In this document: in pieces, positions 8,923-17,807 of the stretch
How the letters are laid out: every line of letters starts with the position of its first letter
Position numbering within the stretch: position 1 is the first letter of the stretch
Assembly (NCBI GenBank): GCA_963702525.1
Contig: CAVPCY010000009.1
Coordinates: 97,228-161,227 of the forward strand
Length of the DNA: 64,000 bases
DNA from: CAVPCY01 sp963702525
GTDB lineage: Bacteria > Actinomycetota > Coriobacteriia > Anaerosomatales > PHET01
Direction: 5' to 3'
Made by a program: the position numbers and the translations under genes
Notes under the pieces: model-generated
The model's database searches: none
Told to the model about the DNA's origin: nothing
What the model saw: the letters and a program-made list of their open reading frames with translations, nothing else

Positions 8923-9429
8923 CTACCCGTTGCCTCCCGCCATAGCCGGCTCGAGCAGCTTCTCGAGATCGAACAGGTAGGCGAGCCCGTCGGAGAGTCT
9001 CGCCACACCGATCATCCTGGCGGACAGAGCGTGAAGCGCCGGCGCGTCTTGAACACAGCCGGCGGGCAGGCCGAGAACGTCTTGGACCTCGTCGACCACG
9101 AGCGCGACCAGATCTTCGCGATAGCGGCAGATCACCATCGGGGTCTCGAGCGTGTAAGGCTGACTCGGCAGACCGATCAGGAGCCGGCCATCGACCGCGG
9201 GGATCACCTGGCCCCTGAGGTTGACCATCCCCACGATGGCCTCGTCGATCTCCGGCACCTCGGAGAGCGCCACGATCTGTTGGATCTCCTGTACCTTGCC
9301 GATCGGCAGAGCGTAGCGTTGCCCGCCCAGGTAGAACGCGACGACCTGGTCGACGATGACGCATTCCCCCGAGTCGTCGTCGGCTGGTTCGATGTCGATG
9401 TCTATTCCCGGCGCCACACCACTCCCCAC
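8923..9429 (-). CDS. cheW: CheW-like coupling protein 2
   Basis: A 168-residue CheW-domain protein. After an acidic N-terminus (DIDIEPADDDSGECVI) it has VVAFYLGGQRYALPIGKVQE, then VGMVNLRGQVIPAVDGRLLI and EDLVALVVDEVQDVLGLPAG, the standard CheW core. The GTG start overlaps the stop codon of the PilB-like gene by one base, so translation is coupled to it. The tight link to the PilB-like gene suggests the two products work in one assembly. Confidence 0.9.
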   Translation of the reverse strand: MGSGVAPGIDIDIEPADDDSGECVIVDQVVAFYLGGQRYALPIGKVQEIQQIVALSEVPEIDEAIVGMVNLRGQVIPAVDGRLLIGLPSQPYTLETPMVICRYREDLVALVVDEVQDVLGLPAGCVQDAPALHALSARMIGVARLSDGLAYLFDLEKLLEPAMAGGNG

Positions 9430-11312
9430 TATGAGTACCTGAGCACCCGGTCGAGTTCCTCAGGGCTCACGCTTCCATCCTTGACCTTGGCCAGACCCGA
9501 TGCCGCCATCGGGCGCATCCCCGCAGCGCGAGCGATCGACTCGATCTCGGTGAGGCTGCCGTTGTCCGCGATCACAGCACGAACCGGCTCTCCGAACGGA
9601 AGCACCTCGAAGACGCCGGTGGCACCGGAGAATCCCGAGTTACCGCAGTTGGGACAACCCGCCCCGCGGCGCGTCGCCATCCCCGGCTCGGCGCCGGGAA
9701 TCAGGTCGGCCAGCGAGCTGTGCTCCTCCGCAGAGCAGTTCGGGCAGTTGGTGCGCACGACGCGCTGGCCCACCCCGAGTGTCAGTGCACTGGCAAGTGA
9801 GACCGGCTCGGCGCCGAGGTCGAGCAGGCGCCTGACAGCAGCGGCGATATCGGCACCCGCGAAGGTGGCTATCACGAGCTTACCCAGCCCTGCCGCCTCG
9901 ATCGTCAGGTGGACGTCTTCAACCGACTGGAGCGAGTCGATCGCGATCACGTCGGTGTCCTGACGCATGCCAGCGGCGAAGTAGCTCGCTGCGCCCACCG
10001 ACTCCCCGGGGTTCACGAGCACCTGAGCGACGGCCGGGATCTCGTACTCGATCGAACGCTCGACCGAGTAGACGGTCTTGCCCACCTGCGCAGCGTGTTG
10101 GAGCAGAGCATAGTAGGTGGTCGACCGGCCACCCCCCACCGGAGCAGCGACGAGCATGAGCCCGCGTCCCCGCTCGACCATGGCCTGCAGCGCCCTGCAC
10201 TCGGCATCCCCCAAGCCCAGCTCGCCGATCTCGCGCGGCTGGGACTTGGCGTGCGAGAGCGAGACGACCAGGCGCTGACCGGCAACCGTGGGTACCGACG
10301 AGACGGTCAGGACGACCTGCTTGCCTGCAACATCGGCGTGCATCCTGCCCAGAGCCGGTCTGCTCGAGGCCACGCTCGAGAGTTTCGCGTAGTTCTTGAA
10401 ACCGTCGATGAGCGGCTGCTGCATCGAAAGTGGGGCACTCGCTATCTTCTCAAGACGGCCCCTGACTCTGAAGACCAGGAAGAAGTCCGTCTTGTAGGGA
10501 AGCAGGTGGATTCGGCTCGCGCCCCGCGAGACGGCGTGCTCGAGGATATCGGAGACCAGTACAGCCACCTTGCGTTCGTCTGCAACGGCGAGCACGTCGA
10601 GATCGACGGCCTGGACGCCTTCGCTAGCCTCGGCCTCGACGACCTGCTCCACAGTCTGAACCACACTCTCGGGTTCACCCGCAACAGCCGGCTCGGGCGC
10701 CGTGTCGGCGGTGGCGCTGATGTCGTCAGGCGCTCCGGGCAGCAGCTCGAAGAAGTCCGCAGCCGAGACGTTCAACTGATCGGCGGTGGCCACCTGCTCG
10801 TCGAAGGGCTCGAACTCCGTGGCCTCGATCGAGAAGGCGGTCTCTGTGACGACCTCGAGCTCGACATCCGGCTCTTCCCCGAAGTACTGGGTGACCGCCT
10901 GCTTGACCGCCGGACCATCCGCAAGAACGGCGTCCATCAGGTAGCCGAGCTGCGCGCCGATCGCATCGATCTTGAAGACATCGGCGGGATCACCGATCGC
11001 GACCGTCAGGGTTCCCTCGATCTCGAATAGCGGCAGCAACTGCCGCTCACGAGCCACCGAGGCGGGGACTATCTCAAGTGCTTCGGCGTCGGGAGCATAG
11101 CTTTCCAGCTCCACGCGCGGGAAGCCCATCTCGTCCTCGAGAACCTGAGCGAGCTGTTCCGGCGTGACCAGTCCGCGCGAGACGAGTGCGGCCCCGGCTT
11201 CACCGTCGTCCAACGCGCTGGACCGAGCCGAGGAGACTTGGTCTGGTGTTACGACTCCCGCACCGACTAGTGTGTCGAGCACACGGGTGGCTATGGTTGC
11301 GGCTTCGGGCAT
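9429..11312 (-). CDS. PilB/GspE-like protein with degenerate ATPase motifs
   Basis: A 627-residue relative of type IV pilus / type II secretion ATPases. Residues about 1-150 are a T2SSE_N/MshEN-type domain (GAALVSRGLVTPEQLAQVLE, PASVARERQLLPLF), a fold that binds c-di-GMP in some members. The ATPase region has lost its catalytic residues: Walker A reads APVGGGRSTTYYA (Arg for the essential Lys, about 385-395), the Asp box reads VERSIE in place of VEDPVE, Walker B reads IDSLQS in place of GEIRD (about 455), and the His box reads TFAGAD in place of TLHTND. The zinc tetracysteine (CPNC ... CPNCG, about 520-560) is kept. It is probably a non-hydrolysing scaffold or c-di-GMP sensor in the chemotaxis operon. 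Confidence 0.85.
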   Translation of the reverse strand: MPEAATIATRVLDTLVGAGVVTPDQVSSARSSALDDGEAGAALVSRGLVTPEQLAQVLEDEMGFPRVELESYAPDAEALEIVPASVARERQLLPLFEIEGTLTVAIGDPADVFKIDAIGAQLGYLMDAVLADGPAVKQAVTQYFGEEPDVELEVVTETAFSIEATEFEPFDEQVATADQLNVSAADFFELLPGAPDDISATADTAPEPAVAGEPESVVQTVEQVVEAEASEGVQAVDLDVLAVADERKVAVLVSDILEHAVSRGASRIHLLPYKTDFFLVFRVRGRLEKIASAPLSMQQPLIDGFKNYAKLSSVASSRPALGRMHADVAGKQVVLTVSSVPTVAGQRLVVSLSHAKSQPREIGELGLGDAECRALQAMVERGRGLMLVAAPVGGGRSTTYYALLQHAAQVGKTVYSVERSIEYEIPAVAQVLVNPGESVGAASYFAAGMRQDTDVIAIDSLQSVEDVHLTIEAAGLGKLVIATFAGADIAAAVRRLLDLGAEPVSLASALTLGVGQRVVRTNCPNCSAEEHSSLADLIPGAEPGMATRRGAGCPNCGNSGFSGATGVFEVLPFGEPVRAVIADNGSLTEIESIARAAGMRPMAASGLAKVKDGSVSPEELDRVLRYS

Positions 11313-11332
11313 CTGGGGCGTCCTCCCGACTG

Positions 11333-11713
11333 TCAGCCTTGGACCCGCGCGAGTTCCTCGGCGACCGCTGCAAGCAGCTTCTCGGGCTCGACGGGCTTGG
11401 TCAGATACTGGTTCGCTCCTGTGCGAATACCCGTGGCCATCGCCTGCTCCTCGGTCTTGGCCGTGAGCATGATGATGGGGATCCCCTTGTACTTCTGGTC
11501 GAACTTGAGCAGCCGGCAGACTCGATAGCCATCGAGTTTGGGCAGCATCACGTCAAGAAGGATCAAGTCGGGCATCTCGGCACGCGCGGTCTCGAGAGCT
11601 TCCGCCCCATCGGCAGCGGTGATGACCTCGTAGCCACCCGCAATCAGGATGGCCTTGATCATCTCCAAGATCGTCGGGCTGTCGTCGACCGCGAGAATTC
11701 GCGCTGTCGCCAT
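11333..11713 (-). CDS. Single-domain response regulator (CheY/PilH-like)
   Basis: A stand-alone receiver of 126 residues with D10 D11, phospho-acceptor D54 in LILLDVMLPKLDGYR, and the conserved T and K in IIMLTAK and LTKPVEPEKLL. No output domain. The ATG at 11713 is preceded by GGGGAG. It lies between cheR and the PilB-like gene and is the likely diffusible output, or a phosphate sink, for the CheA kinase. Whether it acts on a flagellar switch or on pilus motors cannot be told; no flagellar gene is in the window. Confidence 0.9.
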   Translation of the reverse strand: MATARILAVDDSPTILEMIKAILIAGGYEVITAADGAEALETARAEMPDLILLDVMLPKLDGYRVCRLLKFDQKYKGIPIIMLTAKTEEQAMATGIRTGANQYLTKPVEPEKLLAAVAEELARVQG

Positions 11714-11803
11714 TCCGGTAGCTCCCCTCGTCACAACGTGTCCTACCGTTTATCGCCCTCTCAACAGGCGTTCTTTAGCGTTAGGGTTCTCGCGCGCACT
11801 CAT

Positions 11804-13372
11804 TTAGGCTCCCCTGCCACACTCTATCAGACTGCGCTCGCACGTCCTTGCCAGCAAATCGGACCGAAATCCGCCGAGAAACGCGGTCCACTGACCGTCG
11901 GGTTTGTCGTAGAGCGCGCGCAGGGTGTTCTCGTACTCGCGGCACGCAGCCGGGGTCTCGCCCCGAGCTCGGTGGATGTTGGCCATGGCGAAGTGGGCGA
12001 GCACGAAATCGCGGTCGATGTATACGGTTCGCTTGAACTCGATGATCGCGGCATCGATGTCACCGCGCTGCTGATTGATGATGCCGAGGATGTAGCGGGC
12101 ACCCGCGGTCAGCGGATACGACTTCAAGACGAGCTGCGCCTGTGCCATCGCCTCATCAAGATGGCCCACGTCCGCGTGCGCGAACGCGGCCACCAGGTGC
12201 GCGTCGGTGTTGGACGGGTCCAGCTCGATGGCCTCGCGGGCCAGCACGAGCGCGCCTTCCGCCTGTGCCTCCTCGAGCAGCGCGTGCGCCCGAGCTATCA
12301 GCTCGATGGCGGCAGCTGCGTCCTCTGAGGAGACAGCGGCCTCGGTCGCCACGGCAGCCGCATGGGCGGCGACAGGTGCGGACGCCGTCCGGGCAGCCGG
12401 ACGCCTCTCGGGAGAGACTGTCGCCGCCCGAGCAGGTCGCGCAACGGCCGCGCGCTCTCTGGCCGCCTTGCTCGCCGATTGGCGCGACATGACGTCCCCG
12501 AAGGACAGCAGGTGCTTCGCCGCCGGCTTGCGATATAGGAAGACCCCACCGATCTCGACGGCCTCGAACTTGTCCGAGATCGAGGTCAGGGTCTCGGAAT
12601 GGCCTATGAACAGATAGCCCCCGGGGTTGAGCGCGTTGTAGAAGTTCTGCACGACTCGGCGAGTCGACTCGAGCCTGAAGTAGATCGTCACGTTCCGGCA
12701 GAAGATGACGTCCCAACCGCTCATGAAGGCGAGCGGATACGGCTCCTTGATCAGGTTGTGGAAGTGGAAGCCGCACAGGTTGCGCACCGGCTTGATCGGC
12801 CGGTGGCCCTCCTTGCCCGTCTCGAACCAACGCTGCATGACCTGTTGCTGGAGCGTGGCCACTGAGCGGGCAGGATACACGCCGGTACGGGCGCGTTCGA
12901 GCGCTTGAGTCGAGACGTCGGTTCCCACCACCTCGCACGTGTAGCGTGCGGAGACCAGTGCGGAATCGAGCAGCGTCATGCCTATCGTGTAAGGCTCCTC
13001 GCCCGTCGAGCAACCAGCCGACCAAACGCGGAAGCGCTGAGCTGCGGAATCGGAACGGCTGGCCATGATCTCCGGGATCACGTGGTCGCGAAACGCGTCG
13101 AACTGCGCAGGGAACCTGAAGAAGCTCGTCTCGTTGATGGTGACGAGGTTCATCAGCTCCTTGAACTCGTCTTCGTCCGATTCGAGCACCGCGAAGTAGT
13201 CATCGTAGTCCGTGAACCCGTAGCGAGTTGCTCGTGTGACGAGCGAGATCCGCAGCGAGTCGACCTTCGTGTCCTCGAGGTAGATGCCGGAATGATGGTG
13301 AATCCAGTCTCTGAAGAGCTGGAACTCCTCAGGAGAAAGGTCCTTCTTAAGGGCGTCGGAGCCGTCCATCAT
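11804..13372 (-). CDS. cheR: Chemoreceptor methyltransferase CheR with TPR domain
   Basis: Transfers methyl groups from S-adenosylmethionine to receptor glutamates. The CheR N-domain (FQLFRDWIHHHSGIYLEDTK) is followed by the SAM-binding SAGCSTGEEPYTIGM and the conserved DVIFCRNVTIYF. After about residue 270 comes an Ala/Arg/Pro-rich linker and then TPR repeats (DPSNTDAHLVAAFAHADVGH, LGIINQQRGDIDAAIIEFKR). CheR-TPR fusions are known from pilus- and development-type chemosensory systems. Start MMDG at 13372/13369 overlaps the end of the DUF4388 gene. Confidence 0.9.
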   Translation of the reverse strand: MMDGSDALKKDLSPEEFQLFRDWIHHHSGIYLEDTKVDSLRISLVTRATRYGFTDYDDYFAVLESDEDEFKELMNLVTINETSFFRFPAQFDAFRDHVIPEIMASRSDSAAQRFRVWSAGCSTGEEPYTIGMTLLDSALVSARYTCEVVGTDVSTQALERARTGVYPARSVATLQQQVMQRWFETGKEGHRPIKPVRNLCGFHFHNLIKEPYPLAFMSGWDVIFCRNVTIYFRLESTRRVVQNFYNALNPGGYLFIGHSETLTSISDKFEAVEIGGVFLYRKPAAKHLLSFGDVMSRQSASKAARERAAVARPARAATVSPERRPAARTASAPVAAHAAAVATEAAVSSEDAAAAIELIARAHALLEEAQAEGALVLAREAIELDPSNTDAHLVAAFAHADVGHLDEAMAQAQLVLKSYPLTAGARYILGIINQQRGDIDAAIIEFKRTVYIDRDFVLAHFAMANIHRARGETPAACREYENTLRALYDKPDGQWTAFLGGFRSDLLARTCERSLIECGRGA

Positions 13373-14121
13373 CGGCTGTCGGTAAGCGTCTCGCCTGCCG
13401 CGCCGACCTTCTCGATCAGCCCGCCCGCGTACATGCCGTAGAGAATCCGCGCGGTCTCGAAGTCGTTGTAACCGGTCAGCTCGACAAGCTCGCGCACGCT
13501 CTTCCCGCCGTGGAGATAGCACAGCAGCATCCACTCACGGGGCTTGAGGTGAATCTCGACCGACTTCGTGCCCGGAGAGGCCGCCATCGCGAAGCGCGTG
13601 TCGAGCGATGGGATCTTCTCTCGGATCCGAATCCAGGCTTCCAGCCGCTTGTTCGCGTCGGCCAGGGCCGAATCGATGGGCACGCATATCCCGATATCGG
13701 AGTCCGAGAGCTCCTCTTCGGGCTCGAAGCGCAGCTCGCCCTCTTCCCAGCGGAGGAGATCGAACAGGGCATCGGCGACTGTGTCGAGCACGAACCCCTC
13801 GAGTACTGAGGCCTCTACGTAGCCTTCATCCACCAGTATCTGGCCCAGCCTGCGCTTGGCCTTGTCACGCTTCTGGATCTTCATCAGGCCCTGCGCCTGG
13901 CGAAGCTGCTTGTCCGAGATAGCTCCGGCCTTGACCAGCCGCTTGCCGGCCGGTTCTCCGGCGGCTCCCGCGTGCGCGTAGTACACCAGGCCGTCGTTGA
14001 AGCACACGACGCCGTCGACCTCGCCCGCGCTCACATGCAAGACGCCGGTCTTCGAGCCCGTCTCGAGCAGACGGAACATGTCCGCGAGCGAGAAATCGGT
14101 TAGGCTGCCCTCGAGCGCCAC
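13369..14121 (-). CDS. DUF4388 (PATAN-like) signalling protein
   Basis: A 250-residue protein starting LEGSLTDFSLADMFRLLETG, then SKTGVLHVSAGEVDGVVCFN and DGLVYYAHAG, the pattern of the DUF4388/PATAN domain found beside chemosensory and c-di-GMP systems. The rest is helical with several short repeats of the 'G.IL...G.V.......F' kind (LGQILVDEGYVEASVLEGFV) and a C-terminal winged-helix-like part (YLHGGKSVRELVELTGYNDF). GTG at 14121 follows a strong AGGAGG. It is the first gene of the chemotaxis operon. The biochemical role is unknown. Confidence 0.8.
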   Translation of the reverse strand: MALEGSLTDFSLADMFRLLETGSKTGVLHVSAGEVDGVVCFNDGLVYYAHAGAAGEPAGKRLVKAGAISDKQLRQAQGLMKIQKRDKAKRRLGQILVDEGYVEASVLEGFVLDTVADALFDLLRWEEGELRFEPEEELSDSDIGICVPIDSALADANKRLEAWIRIREKIPSLDTRFAMAASPGTKSVEIHLKPREWMLLCYLHGGKSVRELVELTGYNDFETARILYGMYAGGLIEKVGAAGETLTDSR

Positions 14122-14356
14122 AAGACCTCCTGTTGATGGGCGTATTCCCTGCTCACTGCACGTGCACGCGGGAGACACGACCCCTGCGTCGCGCCAATCC
14201 TAGCACTCCGCCCTGGGCGTCGGAACCACGTTCGACGCACGACCAGCAGACATGCTTCATGCAAGAGTATCGGCTCCGGCCTGCGCACGCTGGAGCGTTC
14301 CGCGTACCGAAGATCTCAATAGCGGGAATACCCTTGCCACGGGGGAGGTGGCGGTC

Positions 14357-15076
14357 GTGCAGTCCTGGCTCTGGCTGTTGCTCGTGGCGGTGGTGATACT
14401 GGTCGCGGTGCTCGTCGTGGTGGTCTCGGGCTTGGGTGGCGGGCGGGGTGACGCGCGAGTGAACGATACTCCACGCGACGCACCGCCGGTCGGTCTGGCA
14501 TCAGACGATCTCGAACCCGCTTGCAGCCCGGCCGAGGACGAGAAGCCGCGTGAGGACGCGGGCGCCTCGGATCGGATCGCCGAGTCCGACACCCGCGCTC
14601 TCCCCGACGTTTTGGTGGACCCGGCCGTTCTCGTCGAGAAGCGTATGCGGCGCCTGACGGTCCTCTCGGAGGGCAAGGCGGTCAAGCGCTACCGCATAGC
14701 GCTGGGTCGCGAGCCTATCGGCGACAAGGAGCGGGAAGGCGACCTACGCACTCCGGAGGGCGAGTTCTACGTGTGTGCGCGAAACGCGACCTCGAAGTAC
14801 CACCGTTCGATCGGGTTGTCATATCCCAACGAGGAGGATGCCGAGCGAGGCCTTGCCGCAGGGCTGATCACCAAGCGGGAGCATCGGACGATCCTCGATG
14901 CGACACGCCACATGACCCAACCCCCGTGGAAGACGGCGCTAGGCGGCGAGATCATGATCCACGGCGGCGGCACCGACTCGGACTGGACCGAAGGGTGTAT
15001 CGCCGTATCGGACCTGGAGGCGGAGGAGCTGTTTCGGGCTTTGCCGCTGGGGACGCCTGTCGAGATCGCTCCGTAG
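14357..15076 (+). CDS. Membrane-anchored L,D-transpeptidase (YkuD family)
   Basis: Cross-links peptidoglycan stems (3-3 links) or attaches proteins to them. A single N-terminal membrane helix (SWLWLLLVAVVILVAVLVVV) is followed by a polar linker of about 75 residues and the YkuD domain. The catalytic motif is IMIHGGGTDSDWTEGCIAVS, with the conserved His and Cys. GTG at 14357 follows GGGGGAGG. Length is 239 residues. The gene stands alone on the plus strand, divergent from the chemotaxis operon, and would share a promoter region with it (14122-14356). Confidence 0.9.
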   Translation: MQSWLWLLLVAVVILVAVLVVVVSGLGGGRGDARVNDTPRDAPPVGLASDDLEPACSPAEDEKPREDAGASDRIAESDTRALPDVLVDPAVLVEKRMRRLTVLSEGKAVKRYRIALGREPIGDKEREGDLRTPEGEFYVCARNATSKYHRSIGLSYPNEEDAERGLAAGLITKREHRTILDATRHMTQPPWKTALGGEIMIHGGGTDSDWTEGCIAVSDLEAEELFRALPLGTPVEIAP

Positions 15077-15128
15077 GGTCCGCACCGGTGGGCTCGGCGC
15101 CATCGGGTCTGAAAGGCTCGCCGGGTGC

Positions 15129-15981
15129 CTACTGGCTGTCGGCAGACACCCTCGCGGCCCGAAGCGCGGTCGTATAGGCCGCGAGATCCTCGGCAGAGGT
15201 CATTCCCCCGTCGTCACACACAACCAAGCCGCCGCTGGCAGCGAGCGCCCCTGCGCGCATCCCGGCCCTCGAGGCGCCGGATGCGAGAAGAGCAGCGGCC
15301 TCGATGCCGCCGACAGGAACGAGCCCGGCATCGCGCGCCGCCAGAACCACCCGCTCGATCGCACCCTCCCCGGAGACAGCCACGTGGACCGCCGAGAAGC
15401 CCGCTTGGGCGAGAGCCGCATAGAGCGCGCGGATATCGCCGTCGGAGTGGAAGATCGCAGGGACGTCAGCCTCTGCTGCAAGCTGCCGATAGCACGGAAC
15501 GAGTGCCTCCATCGCGAAGTCGGGCGCGACAAGCCACCCAGACGGGCCGGCCAGATCATCGGCAATGACCACGCGCGTCGACGCGGGCATCGGTACCGGC
15601 TCGCACCTCGACCAGCGCGTCGTGCAGCACGTCGGAGAGATCGAAGGCCAGCGCGCCGGGTTCGTTCGCCGAGCGCGCGAGCACGCTCGCCCAGCCGTGC
15701 CGCAGGGCGAGTCGCCCCAAGACCCCCGAGACCGCCCACACGCTCGCGACATCGGCGTGCCTGAGGAGCCTGACCGCATGGACAGCCCACTCCACGGCAG
15801 CCGGGACGAAGACCATGTCGAGCTGCATCGCCACCGCGACCGCCGCGAGCGTCTCGGCAGGATCCTCGCCGCTGTCCTGCCACGTGAGCACTCTGAGCGC
15901 TTCGGAGGGCACCCACGACAGGCCAAACGCCACCGAGGGCGATTCGCCGCGCAGTACCGCCGTTGCCAACGCTGTACTCAC
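15129..15981 (-). CDS. UroD-superfamily protein, frameshifted
   Basis: The C-terminal half (VVIADDLAGPSGWLVAPDFA, then PAIFHSDGDIRALYAALAQA and GFSAVHVAVSGEG) follows the pattern of uroporphyrinogen decarboxylase / corrinoid-methyltransferase TIM barrels. The N-terminal half (from GTG at 15981) is in another frame and ends in a stop after RVDARGHCR; one base near 15577-15582 is missing. Joined, about 284 residues, shorter than true HemE (about 340-360). No heme or methanogenesis-type genes are near, so the substrate is unknown. It overlaps the upstream unknown gene by GTGA and is probably its operon partner. Confidence 0.65.
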
Positions 15982-16358
15982 GGCTTGATGCCCCCTCCGT
16001 AGGCCGCGTAGACCGCGTCGACTTCGCCGCGCCAGAACGCTTCTCGGTCGGAGACGTCGCGATGCAGCACGTCTCTCGCGAAGGTCCAGTACCCCTCTCC
16101 GGGCATGCCGGTATCGGCGCGCACCACCAGCGAGGCGATCATCACCCCGACGGCACGCTCCTCCTCGTCATCCACGTCGCCGAGAAGGTCCATCAGCGCG
16201 CTCGAGCGGGCCGAGAACCGTCCCTCGAATGCGACGTTGGCCGCCTCGGCGTAGGTGACGGTCGATCGGCCTCGCGCTACCTGCCGGAGCAGTCCACGCA
16301 GCGATTCCTTGGCCGCAGCCCACTCCGCGGGCTCGAGACCCCAACGTGCGCCCGTCAT
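15978..16358 (-). CDS. Hypothetical protein, 126 residues
   Basis: Not recognised. The sequence is rich in Ala, Arg and Glu and seems soluble and helical (LEPAEWAAAKESLRGLLRQV, then MDLLGDVDDEEERAVGVMIA). The C-terminal part has many aromatic residues (EGYWTFARDVLHRDV, EAFWRGEVDAVYAAYGGG). ATG at 16358 is preferred over an upstream GTG because AGGGGGG lies at good spacing. The stop overlaps the start of the UroD-like gene, so the two are probably made together. Confidence 0.6.
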   Translation of the reverse strand: MTGARWGLEPAEWAAAKESLRGLLRQVARGRSTVTYAEAANVAFEGRFSARSSALMDLLGDVDDEEERAVGVMIASLVVRADTGMPGEGYWTFARDVLHRDVSDREAFWRGEVDAVYAAYGGGIKP

Positions 16359-16405
16359 TGCCACCCCCCTACTACACGCTCCTGCCTGTATGTCCCCGAA
16401 TACGC

Positions 16406-16438
16406 GAACGGCCCGCTGCGAATCACAGCGGGCCGTTC
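16406..16438 (-). terminator. Terminator downstream of tmRNA
   Basis: A perfect 13-bp inverted repeat (GAACGGCCCGCTG / CAGCGGGCCGTTC) with a 7-base loop lies about 50 bases after the tmRNA 3' end and before the 126-residue gene. The U-run is weak. Confidence 0.7.
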
Positions 16439-16486
16439 ATGCGACGAGATTGACGCTGTTGGCGTCCATTTCGCCGCGTCGAAGTC

Positions 16487-16838
16487 TGGTGGAGGCGATG
16501 GGAGTCGAACCCATGTCCACAATAGCCCCCCGGGAGGCATCTCCAGGCTCAGTCACCGGATGAGTCTCGGCGACAGCGCTGTCCGGTGACCCGCTGCGCT
16601 GACGCCATGGCGGTTCGGTCTTTCGCAGCGGCATACACGCCCACGTCCGCTACGGCAGTCCCCTGAGTCGCGTCTTGCCGGTAGCGGGGACTCCTACCGG
16701 GTCGACGTCGCTGACTATCTAGGCAGCGAGAGCATAGTTATTGTCGACGCTTGAGCGTCTTTACCCCTGTTTAACGAGGCGAGGAGACCTCGGCCTGCTT
16801 CCTCCGTCGAAACTATCATGTCGAAACCAGTCGCCCCC
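16487..16838 (-). ncRNA. ssrA: Transfer-messenger RNA (tmRNA)
   Basis: The minus strand begins GGGGGCGACTGGTTTCGACA, the standard tmRNA 5' end, and finishes with the T arm GGGTTCGACTCCCATC and CGCCTCCACCA, which pairs with the 5' end (G-U allowed once). Total 352 nt. The tag reading frame ends DNNYALAA followed by TAG; the exact resume codon is unsure, probably one codon before the D. It frees stalled ribosomes with SmpB, encoded about 500 bp upstream on the same strand. CCA is encoded. Confidence 0.95.
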
Positions 16839-16954
16839 GTGTGTCGAGGGCACTCCGACGTGTCAAAGTGCTCGTGCGGCGAAACCACCGCGCAGGAGAG
16901 TATACCGCGCCCTCCGTGGTGCTACACGGAGCAACAGCCGTACCGTCGGCGTCG

Positions 16955-17324
16955 CTACCGGCTGCGCAACCGGGCGCCCACGAGCGCGCCAAGAAGCGCA
17001 GCGGCCGTGGCGCCAAGCAGAAACGCCGCGACGAGCAGGGTCGTGTCCAGCTTGGCGAGCGCGTCGGCTCCGAAGAGCACCGCTACCGGAACCGCCGGAA
17101 GGACCAGGCAGGCCGCAGCCACCTTCCACAACCCCGGCGCGAGCGCGCCCACCGCCACTCCGAGAACCGCGTAGACGAGCACCGACACGCCAAGGACCAC
17201 GACCCGCTCGCCGAAGTCGCCATCCGCGAAGAGCGCCGGACCCTCGGCGAAGAACGCGACCAGACGCGCCGAGCGCGAATGCGGCCGCGCACGCGACGAT
17301 CTCTCTCAGCCGGACCCTCGGCAT
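16955..17324 (-). CDS. Small integral membrane protein, frameshifted
   Basis: Begins MPRVRLREIVACAAAFAL at 17324, with TGATG overlap to the smpB stop codon. After an apparent one-base shift near 17270-17285 it continues with RLVAFFAEGPALFADGDFGE and then three hydrophobic helices (VLGVSVLVYAVLGVAVGALA, VAAACLVLPAVPVAVLFGAD, TTLLVAAFLLGATAAALLGA), ending GARLRSR. About 123 residues with four membrane segments. Not assigned to a family. Sits between smpB and ssrA. Confidence 0.6.
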
Positions 17325-17794
17325 CAGCCGTCCTTCTGCCGATCCCGCATCGCGCGCTCGACGTCGCGCTGCTGATCTCGCTTGGCGATGGTGTCGCGTT
17401 TGTCGTACTGCTTCTTCCCGCGGGCGAGTCCCAGCTCGACCTTCACCTTGTTGGACGGCGAGAAGTAGAGCTTGAGCGGAACGAGCGTGAATCCCCGCTC
17501 CTTCGTCTTGCCGATGAGGTAGCGGATCTCCTTCTTGTGAAGCAGCAGCTTGCGCTTGCGATCGGGGTCGACGTTCGCGCGGTTGCCATGGCTGTACGGC
17601 GAGATGTGGACGCCGTGCAGCCACACCTCGCCCGAGCGCACCGTCGCGAAGGAGTCGCGCAGGGCCGCGCGGTTCTGCCGAAGCGACTTCACCTCGGTGC
17701 CGGTGAGCGCGATACCGCACTCGAAGGTCTCCTCGATGAAGTAGTCGTGGTAGGCCTTCTTGTTGGTTGCTATCGCGCGCTCTTCCTTGGCCAC
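17324..17794 (-). CDS. smpB: SsrA-binding protein SmpB
   Basis: Binds the tRNA-like part of tmRNA and brings it to stalled ribosomes. The 156-residue product has the family start NKKAYHDYFIEETFECGIAL, GTEVKSLRQNRAALRDSF, HISPYSHGNRANVDPDRKRK and the basic C-terminal tail GKKQYDKRDTIAKRDQQRDV that enters the mRNA channel. GTG at 17794 with TAGGAGA upstream gives the normal length. Lies close to ssrA, so both trans-translation partners are together. Confidence 0.95.
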   Translation of the reverse strand: MAKEERAIATNKKAYHDYFIEETFECGIALTGTEVKSLRQNRAALRDSFATVRSGEVWLHGVHISPYSHGNRANVDPDRKRKLLLHKKEIRYLIGKTKERGFTLVPLKLYFSPSNKVKVELGLARGKKQYDKRDTIAKRDQQRDVERAMRDRQKDG

Positions 17795-17807
17795 CGGCGC
17801 GGGTCTC

